In this document: piece after piece, positions 54,133 through 63,237 of the stretch
Layout of the letters: every line of letters begins with the position of its first letter
Numbering within the stretch: the stretch's first letter is position 1
Assembly (NCBI RefSeq): GCF_002370355.1
Contig: NZ_AP017929.1
Location: 310,001 to 374,000, forward strand
Direction of reading: 5' to 3'
Length of the DNA stretch: 64,000 nucleotides
DNA from: Latilactobacillus sakei subsp. sakei DSM 20017 = JCM 1157
GTDB lineage: Bacteria; Bacillota; Bacilli; Lactobacillales; Lactobacillaceae
Notes under the pieces: generated by a model
Database searches by the model: none
The model's input: only the letters and a program-made list of their open reading frames with translations
What the model was told of the DNA's origin: nothing
Position numbers and translations under genes: made by a program

Positions 54133-55833
54133 ATGATCATCAAAAAGATTAATGTGATGTTTGCAGCAGATAATCATTATGCAGATCAGCTCTTAATTGG
54201 GCTTGAATCAATACAGAGACATATCGCTGCTACAACGGTAATTCATTTCTACATTTGCGATAATGCATTATCACAGCAAACTAAAACTAATATCAAGGCG
54301 CTTATGCAAGCGCGCCATGCTGTGACATTTTTAAATCTCGATCAACGCCGTCTAGCAAACTGTCCTGAAAGTAATCACATCAACCAGACCGCTTATTATC
54401 GGATCTTGGCACCAGAATTACTCCTAAAACATGGTGTGACGCGGATCTTATATTTGGATGCTGATATTCTAGCGCAGAGTGACGTTACCCCACTTTACGA
54501 AAGTGACCTCAACGACAATATCATCGGTGCAGTAATCGATCCTGGTCAAGCATTAATGCTCAAGCGCTTGGGCGTTTCCGCTGTCAAAGCTAAGGCGTTG
54601 TATTTTAACTCAGGCATGATGCTAATCGATGTCACTCGTTGGGAACAATTCCATATCACTCAACGAACATTAGCCTTTATCGATCATTATCCTGAGCGAA
54701 TTATTTTCCACGACCAAGACGCTTTAAATGCCGTTTTAGCTGGAGACGTTCAATTTTTAAACCCTAGTTGGAACGTTCAAAATTCATTGATTTTTAGACA
54801 ACATGCGCCTATTAATGCTGAATATGCGGCACTTTTTGAGGCAGCGATCAACCATCCTAAAATTATCCATTTCACGACTCACCACAAACCATGGAATACA
54901 CTCAAAGCCCACCCTTTTTTGGCAGAATATCAACAATATCAACAACAATTAGCGACTCTCAGAAGTGACCAGATTAACATCGTATCGGCTGTCAATGCCA
55001 CTTTTATTGAACCATTGGCCGTTTTGTATGCTTCGATTTTGAATCATAACGACTCACACCGTCACTACGCATTCTATGTACTCGCAGATCATCTATCCAC
55101 CCGCGATAAAGTGCCGCTTCAAAAGGTCGTCGCCGCCTTTCACGCCACATTAACCTTCCTAGAAGTTGATGAAGCCTTACTTGAAAATATCGTGGAAAGC
55201 GACCGCATTTTGAAATCCGCTTATTATCGCATTCTCATTCCGCTCGTACTTCCCAAACTCGATCGCGCGCTCTACTTAGATTGTGATGCCTTAGCCACAG
55301 TCGATCTCGCCCGTCTTTGGGACCTCGACTTAGGTGACTTCTTATTAGCAGCCGTTGAAGACGCCGGTTTTCATCACCGCTTAGAAGCAATGGCGATTGA
55401 CTACCAAAGCCCCCGCTACTTTAATTCAGGTGTCATGTTAATGGACTTGAAAAAATGGCGGGCACAAAAAGTGGTCGAACGGACACTAGATTTCATTAAT
55501 CATCATCCAGACAAACTACGCTTCCATGATCAAGACGCGCTAAACGCCATCTTGCACGACCAATGGCTGCACCTGCATCCTAAATGGAATGCACAAACCT
55601 ACATTTTGACTGCTAAAGTGACAGCGCCAGATGAACGCTTACGCCGCCAATTTGCTGAAACGCAAAAGGAACCAGCAATCGTCCATTTCTGTGGCCATGA
55701 AAAACCATGGCAAGCAGATTCGGCGCACCCCTTCACCCCACAATATCGCTATTACCGCTACCGCTTCTTAGAACGTAGCCAACAAGCTGAAATCCTTCCC
55801 TTTTCCACTCAAAAAACACCTAAAAGCCAATAA
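54133..55833 (+). CDS. Tandem double-domain GT8 glycosyltransferase
   Basis: A 566-aa cytoplasmic protein with two full GT8 domains in tandem. Domain 1 (about 1-270) has VMFAADNHYADQLLIGLESI and DxD in RILYLDADILAQS. Domain 2 (about 285-550) has SAVNATFIEPLAVLYASIL and DxD in RALYLDCDALATV. Both have the H-D-Q-D-A-L-N-A segment and end in IVHFxxHxKPW. GT8 enzymes transfer glucose or galactose to lipopolysaccharide-like or serine-rich glycoprotein acceptors. ATG at 54133 with AAGGGG close upstream is preferred; 54100 has no ribosome binding site. It stands alone, so its acceptor is unknown. Confidence 0.85.
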   Translation: MIIKKINVMFAADNHYADQLLIGLESIQRHIAATTVIHFYICDNALSQQTKTNIKALMQARHAVTFLNLDQRRLANCPESNHINQTAYYRILAPELLLKHGVTRILYLDADILAQSDVTPLYESDLNDNIIGAVIDPGQALMLKRLGVSAVKAKALYFNSGMMLIDVTRWEQFHITQRTLAFIDHYPERIIFHDQDALNAVLAGDVQFLNPSWNVQNSLIFRQHAPINAEYAALFEAAINHPKIIHFTTHHKPWNTLKAHPFLAEYQQYQQQLATLRSDQINIVSAVNATFIEPLAVLYASILNHNDSHRHYAFYVLADHLSTRDKVPLQKVVAAFHATLTFLEVDEALLENIVESDRILKSAYYRILIPLVLPKLDRALYLDCDALATVDLARLWDLDLGDFLLAAVEDAGFHHRLEAMAIDYQSPRYFNSGVMLMDLKKWRAQKVVERTLDFINHHPDKLRFHDQDALNAILHDQWLHLHPKWNAQTYILTAKVTAPDERLRRQFAETQKEPAIVHFCGHEKPWQADSAHPFTPQYRYYRYRFLERSQQAEILPFSTQKTPKSQ

Positions 55834-55872
55834 AAATAACCCCACGCGATGAAAATGGCGTGGGGTTATTTA
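55832..55872. terminator. Bidirectional terminator
   Basis: AAATAACCCCACGC and GCGTGGGGTTATTT form a 14-bp stem between the GT8 gene and the convergent GH88 gene. Confidence 0.9.
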
Positions 55873-55876
55873 CTAT

Positions 55877-56986
55877 TTACCAGATAAACAATGCCTTTTT
55901 CTTCAGGCGTAAAAGTGCTTCTGTGAAAAAATAATCAGCATAAATCAAAGGGACTTCGTAAGTAGCTGGTCGATGATAAGCCTCAGTACCACCGCCGATA
56001 ATACCATCTTCTTCTTCCCCCCAATTACCATATTGTTGCGCTGTTGAATGTAATATTTTTTTAGCAATCATTGTATACTCAATTGATTGTTTAGAATCAA
56101 CCCACAATGCTAGTTCTAAAAACCCACAAGCCGCAATCATCCCCGCACTCGCATCATGCAAACGCGGTTCAGCTGGTGCTCGAAAATCGGCCAATGGTAT
56201 ATGATTACTCTGTTCAATTTGTTGGCTAAAATATTGAGCTATTTTTTCTGCTAATCTTAAATATTTTTGATTCTTAGTCTGACGGTAAGTTAATGCAAAC
56301 CCGTAAATCGCCCACGCATTACCACGGCTCCATGCCGAATTCGAACTAACCCCCTGCCCTGCAAGCAACTCAATAAACTGACCCGTATCAGCATCAAAAC
56401 TCGCAATATGACCAACAGATCCATCTTCTCGGACTAAATATTGGGCGACTGTATCTGCATGGTGAGTCGCTATTTTTTTAAAACGCGGGTCCCCAGTTTG
56501 TTGACTAGCCCAGTAAAGTAGTTGGATATTCATCATACTATCAATAATGACCCAGCCCGGATGATCGTTCCAAGCAACTAAAAACTGACCCTCGATATTA
56601 AAGCGACCGGCTAATAAATTAGCCGCATGTAGCCCAGTTCGATAAGCTTGCTGATCCCCAGTGACACGGTAGTGCGCCACAGCAGTCAATAACCACATAA
56701 AGCCAACATCATGATGAATATCATTGAAGGTTGCTAATGCCCGATTCAAACGTTTTTCCTGAATAATAGCTGTTTCTAAAAAAGGCTGACGTTTAGTGGC
56801 ACTATAAACTTGCCACAACAAGCCACCCCAAAAACCATTGGTCCACCAATCCGCTCCCCGTTCAACGACAACATCACTATAACGCCCGTCATAGGGAATA
56901 TAAGGCGTTTTACCATCTAAATGTTGCATCTCCACTGCAACCTTTTCAATTACACGTTGTAAATAATCATCTACCCAATCTGCCAT
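55877..56986 (-). CDS. GH88 unsaturated glucuronyl hydrolase (first of two)
   Basis: A 369-aa alpha6/alpha6-barrel enzyme of family GH88, which removes the 4,5-unsaturated uronic acid from oligosaccharides made by polysaccharide lyases. Asp93 in HHDVGFMW and Asp149 in IIDSMMN match the two catalytic Asp residues of the Bacillus enzyme (88 and 149). WWTNGFWGGLLWQ and SSNSAWSRGNAWAIYG are family motifs. There is no signal peptide, so it acts inside. The ATG at 56986 follows GGGAGG. It is the last gene of the glycuronide locus. Confidence 0.9.
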   Translation of the reverse strand: MADWVDDYLQRVIEKVAVEMQHLDGKTPYIPYDGRYSDVVVERGADWWTNGFWGGLLWQVYSATKRQPFLETAIIQEKRLNRALATFNDIHHDVGFMWLLTAVAHYRVTGDQQAYRTGLHAANLLAGRFNIEGQFLVAWNDHPGWVIIDSMMNIQLLYWASQQTGDPRFKKIATHHADTVAQYLVREDGSVGHIASFDADTGQFIELLAGQGVSSNSAWSRGNAWAIYGFALTYRQTKNQKYLRLAEKIAQYFSQQIEQSNHIPLADFRAPAEPRLHDASAGMIAACGFLELALWVDSKQSIEYTMIAKKILHSTAQQYGNWGEEEDGIIGGGTEAYHRPATYEVPLIYADYFFTEALLRLKKKALFIW

Positions 56987-57068
56987 CTTATGAACCTCCC
57001 ACCATTTCATATACAGGTTACAATAAAAACGACTAAAAGCGCATCGCTTTTAACGATACGCTTTAGTA

Positions 57069-57314
57069 TTAGTTAATTTGGTTGAAGTCGAATGCCTTTA
57101 ATCGACTAAACAGACGATCCAATTCCTCTGCTGTTAATTGGTTAAAATGTTGTGCCTCTAGTGCGTTAAAGTCATTTGCTAAAAGATAGGCCGTTAAATA
57201 TAACCTTAAACCATTTTTACTCAACCGTAGATCATCTTCCCCCTTGACCTGCGCATTATTCAATAATGCTAGCGCAAAATCTTGTGGATCTAATTGAATT
57301 TTATTTGTTGCCAT
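57069..57314 (-). CDS. Small conserved protein paired with a sugar transporter (family member 2)
   Basis: An 81-aa soluble protein, paralogue of the one at 20219-20458. Shared features are F-A-x-A-x-x near residue 13 and YLTAYLLANDFNALEAQHFN at about 39-58. TAGGAGG precedes the ATG. It lies 17 bp after the MFS transporter gene and before a GH88 gene, whereas its relative lies before a GPH symporter gene. The function is unknown. Confidence 0.75.
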   Translation of the reverse strand: MATNKIQLDPQDFALALLNNAQVKGEDDLRLSKNGLRLYLTAYLLANDFNALEAQHFNQLTAEELDRLFSRLKAFDFNQIN

Positions 57315-57331
57315 CTTAAATCAGCCTCCTA

Positions 57332-58618
57332 CTATTTCACACTCCGAATGGCAGAAATCAAAATCCCACCAATCACTTCCATAATCACTGAGAATAAAAA
57401 GATTGCTTGATAACCCATTTCCGTAACAATCATCGAAGCAACTAATGCACCTAACATCTGCGCACCAGTAACACCTAAGTTAATTAAACCTAAATCCTTA
57501 CCTGCTGTTTCAGCAGATGGTAAAACATCCAAGTTTAACGCCCCATCAACAGAATTATAAATCCCAGTTCCCATAGCCGCTAAAATGCCGTAAACGTACA
57601 TCGTCCAAGGTTGTGCTGTAAATAATGGGAATAACGCTGCAAATCCCAATAAATAAGTGGCAATTGATACTGGTAATTTAACCCGTTTTAATTTATCGGC
57701 AAGAATCCCTGAAACGAGGGCAAATACTAACCCAATCACCAACATAATTGATGAAAAAACAGAAATAGCAGCACTTGCAGCATGATCATCCATCGACATA
57801 TAATCCGTGAAAATATATAGCAAGTACGTGGTAATAATTGTGTGTCCCAAAACCATGAAGAATTTTCCAAATAATGCGAGGTAATAATCGCGAGCACCCT
57901 TAGTTGGTAATGAGAAGTGTTTAATCATCCCACCCTTATTCATGGTTGCTTTAGGTTCATCCAGATTCGATTGTTCCTGTGCTAGTAAGATATGCACAAT
58001 CATTAACACCATCGCTATGGCAGCCATCACGTACAACCCAACTCGTACATCACCTAAAAACTGAGCCGCTAAAATTGCGAAGAGTTTTGGGACGATTGTG
58101 CCACCAACCCCATAAAAGGTTGAAATTGTTCCCCGCCATCGCGGTGCAATTCGATCAGAAATCTGAGCGTAAATAGCGGCGGCAACTGCATTTTCCGCAG
58201 CAGCCGTGATGACCCAAATCCCAATAATTAACATAATCGACTGTACATTAGCAATCGCCACTAATGAAATTGCTGTTACAATCGTTCCAATGACAATATA
58301 AGGTTTACGTTTACCCATTTTTGAACGCGTGACATCAGAAAATGCCCCAAACATTAAGTTCGCAATTGCTGCCGTTAGCGACGAGACCATCCCTAAAATA
58401 CCAACCGCCCAAACTTTATGCGCAGAATCAATCTGGCTGAAAAGTTGTGGGAGCAACGTACTTCTCGTAGATGCAACTGGACCAATCCAGACTGCCGGTG
58501 ACATAAACATTGCCATTGCAAAAGCCATTGGTAATTTAGGTTGATCTTCATCTTTTACCTTAGCGTTAATTGTTGGCGTCACTTTTTTGGTGGCGTTTAC
58601 ATTTTTAGCATTAGCCAT
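57332..58618 (-). CDS. MFS/GPH-like transporter of the glycuronide locus
   Basis: A 428-aa twelve-helix carrier. The loop after helix 2 has GAFSDVTRSKMGKRKPYIVIG, a pattern between MFS motif A and GPH symporters, and the IAPRWRGTISTFYGVGGTIV segment resembles sugar carriers of the SLC45-like group. It probably imports the unsaturated or sulfated uronide substrate. It lies between the DUF2264 gene and the small conserved protein gene. Confidence 0.85.
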   Translation of the reverse strand: MANAKNVNATKKVTPTINAKVKDEDQPKLPMAFAMAMFMSPAVWIGPVASTRSTLLPQLFSQIDSAHKVWAVGILGMVSSLTAAIANLMFGAFSDVTRSKMGKRKPYIVIGTIVTAISLVAIANVQSIMLIIGIWVITAAAENAVAAAIYAQISDRIAPRWRGTISTFYGVGGTIVPKLFAILAAQFLGDVRVGLYVMAAIAMVLMIVHILLAQEQSNLDEPKATMNKGGMIKHFSLPTKGARDYYLALFGKFFMVLGHTIITTYLLYIFTDYMSMDDHAASAAISVFSSIMLVIGLVFALVSGILADKLKRVKLPVSIATYLLGFAALFPLFTAQPWTMYVYGILAAMGTGIYNSVDGALNLDVLPSAETAGKDLGLINLGVTGAQMLGALVASMIVTEMGYQAIFLFSVIMEVIGGILISAIRSVK

Positions 58619-58646
58619 TTATTTTGCCTTCCCTTCTAAAATCACT

Positions 58647-60506
58647 CTAATTAAGTTCAATTGCTTTGTTTGTGACTACTAGTATTGGCTGTGATCTGGT
58701 GTTTTTTAACTGAACGACCGGTATCTGTTGCCATTTTTGTTTAGCATAGGTTACATCTTGATGTGCATAAACTGCCGTTATTAACCAATGTGTGCCCGGT
58801 GTTAATGTTGTTTGGCGACCCGGTAAGGCAACCACTTCTGCTGTCATTAAATTGGTATTAGGAAAGCCGTGAATCGTCGCATCAGCTTGTTCTAAATGCA
58901 TCGCTGCCAAGTTCACAATGCCACTGAAGCCAGCAGGTCCACTATAATAACTCCCTATTTGATCCGTCACTATTTGTCCGGGATTATCAGGCGAATCTGC
59001 GACAGCAAACCCGGTTTCATAAGCAACACTCGTTTGTGTGACTTCAATTCGATGAACTCTAATTTGCCAACCTTCAAAAGGAATTAACCAAGTTCGGGCT
59101 GCTAGTGCCTGGTTCACTCGCCAAGTTGAGGCAACGTAATCTTCCGTTTGACGCACATCGGTAACATTATGCCGAGTATAAAATTGATTCGTTTCGATTT
59201 TATCCTGTCCACCGCGACTTGCCGTCATTGTCGTATCTACTGTTTGTAAACCTAACATTGAATCCATGACTGCTTCTTCCTTTAGCTGATTTCCTCGTGG
59301 AATCGAAAATCCAAATTGACTGGAATAAGCAAACTTAAAATATTTTTCATTCGTTAAAGCATGATAGTTGGGGCCCGGTTGACCCGCATTCAATAACACA
59401 GTATGACCACGATCATGACTCGCTAGCAGATGTGGTACAGCTAGTAATTGTGTTTCTGCCATAACTGGTAATGCGACTTCCTCAGCTTGCCAATAGGCGT
59501 GATTGGCAGGTAAAGCCAACAATAAGAAGATTTTATTCGCCCAGTAAGGCGATGTCGGACTATTATAAGGTTCGGTCATTGTCAGTTGCGCATAGCCATA
59601 GCCTAAAGTTAGCAAACCACTATTATCAAAAATTGGTCGTTGAAGCCACCATCTTAAATTACGATTGATGATACCTTTAATAACTGCCACTTTTTCAGGC
59701 CAAATATTCCCGTAAACCATTGCACTCCAGAATGCGACTGCCGCATACCGATAAGTTAAGCTCCGCCCAAAGGGTACATTAGACCCTGATTCATCAAAGA
59801 AATGAATAAACTGTTCCGCAAAAAGCCGAGCGCGCTTCCTATAAATTGCACTCTGTGGTGCATCTGGTACCAAAACGCTATACATAATACCGTAATATTG
59901 AAAAGCAAACGGTGTGTAGTAGTCTTCACGACCACGCGCACTGTCTTGATACCATCCATCCTCACGATAACAATCCTCAATCTTTGCCAAGGCTGCTAAA
60001 TAATCAGTTTCTGGCACCTCAATGCCAAGTTGTACTAAAACTTGATAAACAAGTATTTTGAAAAATTGCCAATTACCATCTGAACATTGATAGTCAAAAA
60101 TTTGCTTAAACCAAGTTGCTATTTGTGTCTGTTCAGACTGCGTATATTGTTGCCATAAATAGTGATTCTCATGTAATAGGGCTAAGGCAATGGCTGACAT
60201 TTCGACCATTCTTTGATCCCGATTGTGTAGTTGCCCCCAATATTCTGGTGACTTCGGATCAGTTCCTGCCAGGATACCGAGCTTAATTTCACGTTGCCAA
60301 TCAGTTGGTATTTGGGTAATCGCTGGCCCTGCACCCCATAGAATCCGTGAGAAACCTTCAATACCAGCTATTCGATTACCATAACCAACGCCGGTTGTCC
60401 CAAAAAACACCCGCGATTTACCTTGATAATGCTGTCGTAAAGGCTGATTAATTTGTTCAAATAATGCGAGATAATCTGCTTTTGTTTCCAAGTGAATCCT
60501 CGTCAT
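58647..60506 (-). CDS. DUF2264 domain protein
   Basis: A 619-aa soluble protein matching DUF2264. The N-terminal half (about 1-360) is an alpha/alpha barrel-like region with GIEGFSRILWGAGPAI, SMAIAL-like helices and WQFFKILVYQVL. The C-terminal half is beta-rich (for example GHTVLLNAGQPGPNYHAL). This family is often found beside GH88/GH105 genes and rhamnogalacturonan or glycosaminoglycan loci, and the fold resembles polysaccharide lyases and glycosidases. No signal peptide is present. Its activity is unproven; it may act on the same uronide oligosaccharides before or after GH88. Confidence 0.82.
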   Translation of the reverse strand: MTRIHLETKADYLALFEQINQPLRQHYQGKSRVFFGTTGVGYGNRIAGIEGFSRILWGAGPAITQIPTDWQREIKLGILAGTDPKSPEYWGQLHNRDQRMVEMSAIALALLHENHYLWQQYTQSEQTQIATWFKQIFDYQCSDGNWQFFKILVYQVLVQLGIEVPETDYLAALAKIEDCYREDGWYQDSARGREDYYTPFAFQYYGIMYSVLVPDAPQSAIYRKRARLFAEQFIHFFDESGSNVPFGRSLTYRYAAVAFWSAMVYGNIWPEKVAVIKGIINRNLRWWLQRPIFDNSGLLTLGYGYAQLTMTEPYNSPTSPYWANKIFLLLALPANHAYWQAEEVALPVMAETQLLAVPHLLASHDRGHTVLLNAGQPGPNYHALTNEKYFKFAYSSQFGFSIPRGNQLKEEAVMDSMLGLQTVDTTMTASRGGQDKIETNQFYTRHNVTDVRQTEDYVASTWRVNQALAARTWLIPFEGWQIRVHRIEVTQTSVAYETGFAVADSPDNPGQIVTDQIGSYYSGPAGFSGIVNLAAMHLEQADATIHGFPNTNLMTAEVVALPGRQTTLTPGTHWLITAVYAHQDVTYAKQKWQQIPVVQLKNTRSQPILVVTNKAIELN

Positions 60507-60520
60507 GTAATCGCTTCCTT

Positions 60521-61651
60521 TTAATAAATCGTTAAATTTAAGGCGAGTAATCGAAGGAGCGCTTCGATATAGAACGTATCCCCATAAATAATTGGTACTT
60601 CTCGATCTGATGCCCGATGATACTTCGCTGAACCGCCCGTTAATAATTCATCCTCTTCTGGATTGAAATTACAAAAGCGTTCGGTTAAAGCCCAGAACAT
60701 TTTCAATGCTGATGCTCGATAAAGATGCTGTTGATCTGTTGGTAGATACTGGCTTAATTCTAGTAATCCGCAAATTGCAATCGCCGTTGCTGTCGTGTCC
60801 CAGTAAACAGGTTCTTCTGGGGATCTGAAGTCAATATGTGATACATAACCGCTCAACGCAACGTTTGCAATAAAAGCATTCGCGACTAACTTTGCTTGAG
60901 TTAAAAAATACGAATCGTGTGTATTTCGATAAGCTAGCGCTAAGCCATAAATCCCCCATGCTTGCCCTCGAGACCAAGCCGAACCTTCACCATATCCTTG
61001 CCCACCAAGGGTTTTTAATAACTCACCCGTTTGTGGTTCGAAAACTGCAATATGATTGACCGAACCATCTGCTCTCACCAATGCTTTAGTAGCGGTATAG
61101 GCATGATTGGTTGCAATTTCCGCAAATTCTGGTTTATTAAATGTCTCACTTGCCCAGTAAAGTAACGGCAGATTCATAAAGCAATCAACAATTACTTGGC
61201 CTTTTTTATCGACACCGTTCCAAGCCAATAAATAACGACCAGTTGATTGATAACGTCCTGCCAATATTTGAGCAGCCTTTAGTCCGCGAGTTTTAGCTTC
61301 TGGGTCGTTAGTTATTTTATAATCTGCTACTGCAGCATTTAACCACATAAAACCAACATCATGATCCAGTCGGTCTTCTTGCGCTAATGCAACATCTAAC
61401 TTTTTTTCAATCGCTCGTGCAATTTCTAAGTATTGTTGATCCTGTGTCGCATGATACATTTGCCATAACAACCCTGCCCAAAAACCGTTTGTCCACCAAG
61501 TGATATGCGTACTACCAACATCAGTGTATCTGTGGTCAATCGCGATATAAGGAATAGTACTTCCTATCCTTTGACTTGTTATCTTCAATTTCTGTTGTAC
61601 TTGCGCCCAGATATGCTGTAAATCATTTTCATTAGATTCCTTAATGTCCAT
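60521..61651 (-). CDS. GH88 unsaturated glucuronyl hydrolase (second of two)
   Basis: A 376-aa GH88 enzyme with Asp98 in LDHDVGFMW and Asp156 in VIVDCFMN as the catalytic pair, and WWTNGFWAGLLWQMY and GSAWSRGQAWGIYGLALAY as family motifs. It is a diverged paralogue of the enzyme at 55877-56986, so the two may act on different linkages or sulfation states. GGGAGGGA precedes the ATG. It is the first gene of the locus, divergent from an AraC regulator. Confidence 0.9.
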   Translation of the reverse strand: MDIKESNENDLQHIWAQVQQKLKITSQRIGSTIPYIAIDHRYTDVGSTHITWWTNGFWAGLLWQMYHATQDQQYLEIARAIEKKLDVALAQEDRLDHDVGFMWLNAAVADYKITNDPEAKTRGLKAAQILAGRYQSTGRYLLAWNGVDKKGQVIVDCFMNLPLLYWASETFNKPEFAEIATNHAYTATKALVRADGSVNHIAVFEPQTGELLKTLGGQGYGEGSAWSRGQAWGIYGLALAYRNTHDSYFLTQAKLVANAFIANVALSGYVSHIDFRSPEEPVYWDTTATAIAICGLLELSQYLPTDQQHLYRASALKMFWALTERFCNFNPEEDELLTGGSAKYHRASDREVPIIYGDTFYIEALLRLLALNLTIY

Positions 61652-61687
61652 CTGAATCCCTCCCTAGCATTTACTACCCGTTTCGTT

Positions 61688-61701
61688 AGTAAGCGCTTTC
61701 T
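61688..61701. promoter_or_regulatory. cre-like site upstream of the glycuronide operon
   Basis: AGTAAGCGCTTTCT matches 12 of 14 positions of the CcpA consensus and has a palindromic AAGCGCTT core. It lies about 40 bases upstream of the first GH88 gene, inside the region shared with the AraC gene. Confidence 0.55.
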
Positions 61702-61853
61702 CTACAAGCCTTATATTATCATTTTCACAATGTTATCCTTGTACGAATTCGTCGATTTTATGGTACACTTTTAGATATATGAAAGCGGATTTATATATTC
61801 AGATAAAATAATACTCTTTTAGTGTACTTAAAAATTAAACGACGAGGTTTATC

Positions 61854-62783
61854 ATGCCAGGTATTTTCAATTTCCCTTATTTGAAATTAAAATCAATTTT
61901 AACCGTCAGTGAGCAACCCCAACAACTAGGCGCTAATCACCATTACCAACAAGCACAAACCTATCTTTTACTCTATATTAAAAGTGGTCAGGTTATTCTA
62001 GAGGGGCCATCAAACTATATTATTAATCCAAATGAGTTATTGATCGTCCCTACTGATAAACAAGTGAATTTTGCAGCTAGTGTGCCAGAAACTATTGCAC
62101 TACATCTTATTTTCCAGGCCGAATCAACTGCTTTAAACGATCTCTCTTATCATACGTTTTCAATTGCCGACGACACATTGCTCACACAAATCAGTCAGGA
62201 GAGTCAAGAAATCGCAATATTACGGAGCCGTAAACCCGAAATTGCTCATGATGTTGAGATTGGCGAATTCTTTACTGTGTCCTGTGCACTTTTATACGCT
62301 GATGTAACCCGCCTTTTATTAACACTCAGTGAACAAACGATTAAAACTCGTCTCCCTGAATCAGTTATTACCGAGCAACCCAGCCCAGACCGATCGCTAA
62401 TATCAACTAAACAACAATTAGCTTATTCCAAAACAATTTCAGGCACACTTTATAAAAATCTCCTGGTTAATCAAATCATCACCTATATGCACCAAAACCT
62501 TGAGCAAACAATGACCATTGATTCAATTGCTCAAGAGTTCTTGGTCGGTAGTGCTAACTTAAAAAAGATTTTTAAGCAAGAAACCGGCACAAGTATTATG
62601 ACCTATTTTAAAACCATCAAAATGGACACCGCTAAAGAATGGCTAGCAGGCCATCAAAAAAGTATTACCGAAATTGCGAATCAACTTGGATTTAGCTCAT
62701 CGCATCATTTTTCGACCGCTTTTAAAAAAAGCACTGGTCTTTCACCAACTGATTACTATAAACAGTTAATAACAATAAAATAA
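61854..62783 (+). CDS. AraC family regulator of the glycuronide locus
   Basis: A 309-aa regulator with an N-terminal cupin-like sensor (about 25-110, LLLYIKSGQVILEGPSNY) and a C-terminal AraC domain (about 205-305) with two helix-turn-helices: TIDSIAQEFLVGSANLKKIF and ITEIANQLGFSSSHHFSTAF, then KKSTGLSPTDYY. It is divergent from the GH88-DUF2264-MFS operon and most likely activates it in response to a uronide. A terminator follows. Confidence 0.88.
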   Translation: MPGIFNFPYLKLKSILTVSEQPQQLGANHHYQQAQTYLLLYIKSGQVILEGPSNYIINPNELLIVPTDKQVNFAASVPETIALHLIFQAESTALNDLSYHTFSIADDTLLTQISQESQEIAILRSRKPEIAHDVEIGEFFTVSCALLYADVTRLLLTLSEQTIKTRLPESVITEQPSPDRSLISTKQQLAYSKTISGTLYKNLLVNQIITYMHQNLEQTMTIDSIAQEFLVGSANLKKIFKQETGTSIMTYFKTIKMDTAKEWLAGHQKSITEIANQLGFSSSHHFSTAFKKSTGLSPTDYYKQLITIK

Positions 62784-62816
62784 CGACGCCTCTAACAGCG
62801 TCGTTATTTTTTTATT
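62781..62816 (+). terminator. Terminator after the AraC gene
   Basis: TAACGACGC and GCGTCGTTA form a strong stem overlapping the stop codon, followed by a T-run. Confidence 0.88.
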
Positions 62817-62831
62817 TATGATTCACTATCG

Positions 62832-62870
62832 TTGACAAAGTATCGTCTTAATGGTTTAATAATTTAAACC
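62832..62870 (+). promoter_or_regulatory. Promoter with inverted repeat upstream of the ArsR gene
   Basis: TTGACA and TTTAAT are spaced by 17 bases (62832-62860). The near-perfect palindrome GGTTTAATAATTTAAACC (62853-62870) covers the -10 and fits autorepression by the ArsR protein. Confidence 0.7.
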
Positions 62871-62892
62871 AACGAACGATTGGAGTTTTTTT

Positions 62893-63225
62893 ATGCCAAA
62901 CTATCAAGCACTACAACAGGATCTAACCGATGTCAGTCAATTTTTAATTGCCTTAGGCGATCCAAAACGCCAAGCCATTATCATCCGCTTATTAGAGGAA
63001 AGTGATTGTGACGGGCTACAAGTCAGTGAACTTACTGAAGCAACCGGCTTATCGCGACCCGCGGTTTCACACCATCTCAAAGTCCTCAAGGATGCCAAAC
63101 TAATCGACTATCGCGCAGAAGGTACGAAGAACTTTTATTACCTCAATCACGATACGACCGAAATTGTAAAACTTAAACAATTTCTCGATAAAGTCACCCA
63201 AATTATGACCACCCATACAAAATAA
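62893..63225 (+). CDS. ArsR family transcriptional regulator
   Basis: A 110-aa winged-helix protein: ALGDPKRQAIIIRLLEE (residues about 18-34), LQVSELTEATGLSRPAVSHH as recognition region and a wing YRAEGTKNFYYLNHD. The metal-site CxC of classical ArsR is absent. It lies 12 bp upstream of an NAD(P)-binding oxidoreductase-like gene in the same direction and probably regulates it together with itself. Confidence 0.88.
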   Translation: MPNYQALQQDLTDVSQFLIALGDPKRQAIIIRLLEESDCDGLQVSELTEATGLSRPAVSHHLKVLKDAKLIDYRAEGTKNFYYLNHDTTEIVKLKQFLDKVTQIMTTHTK

Positions 63226-63237
63226 GGAGCGTTAATC

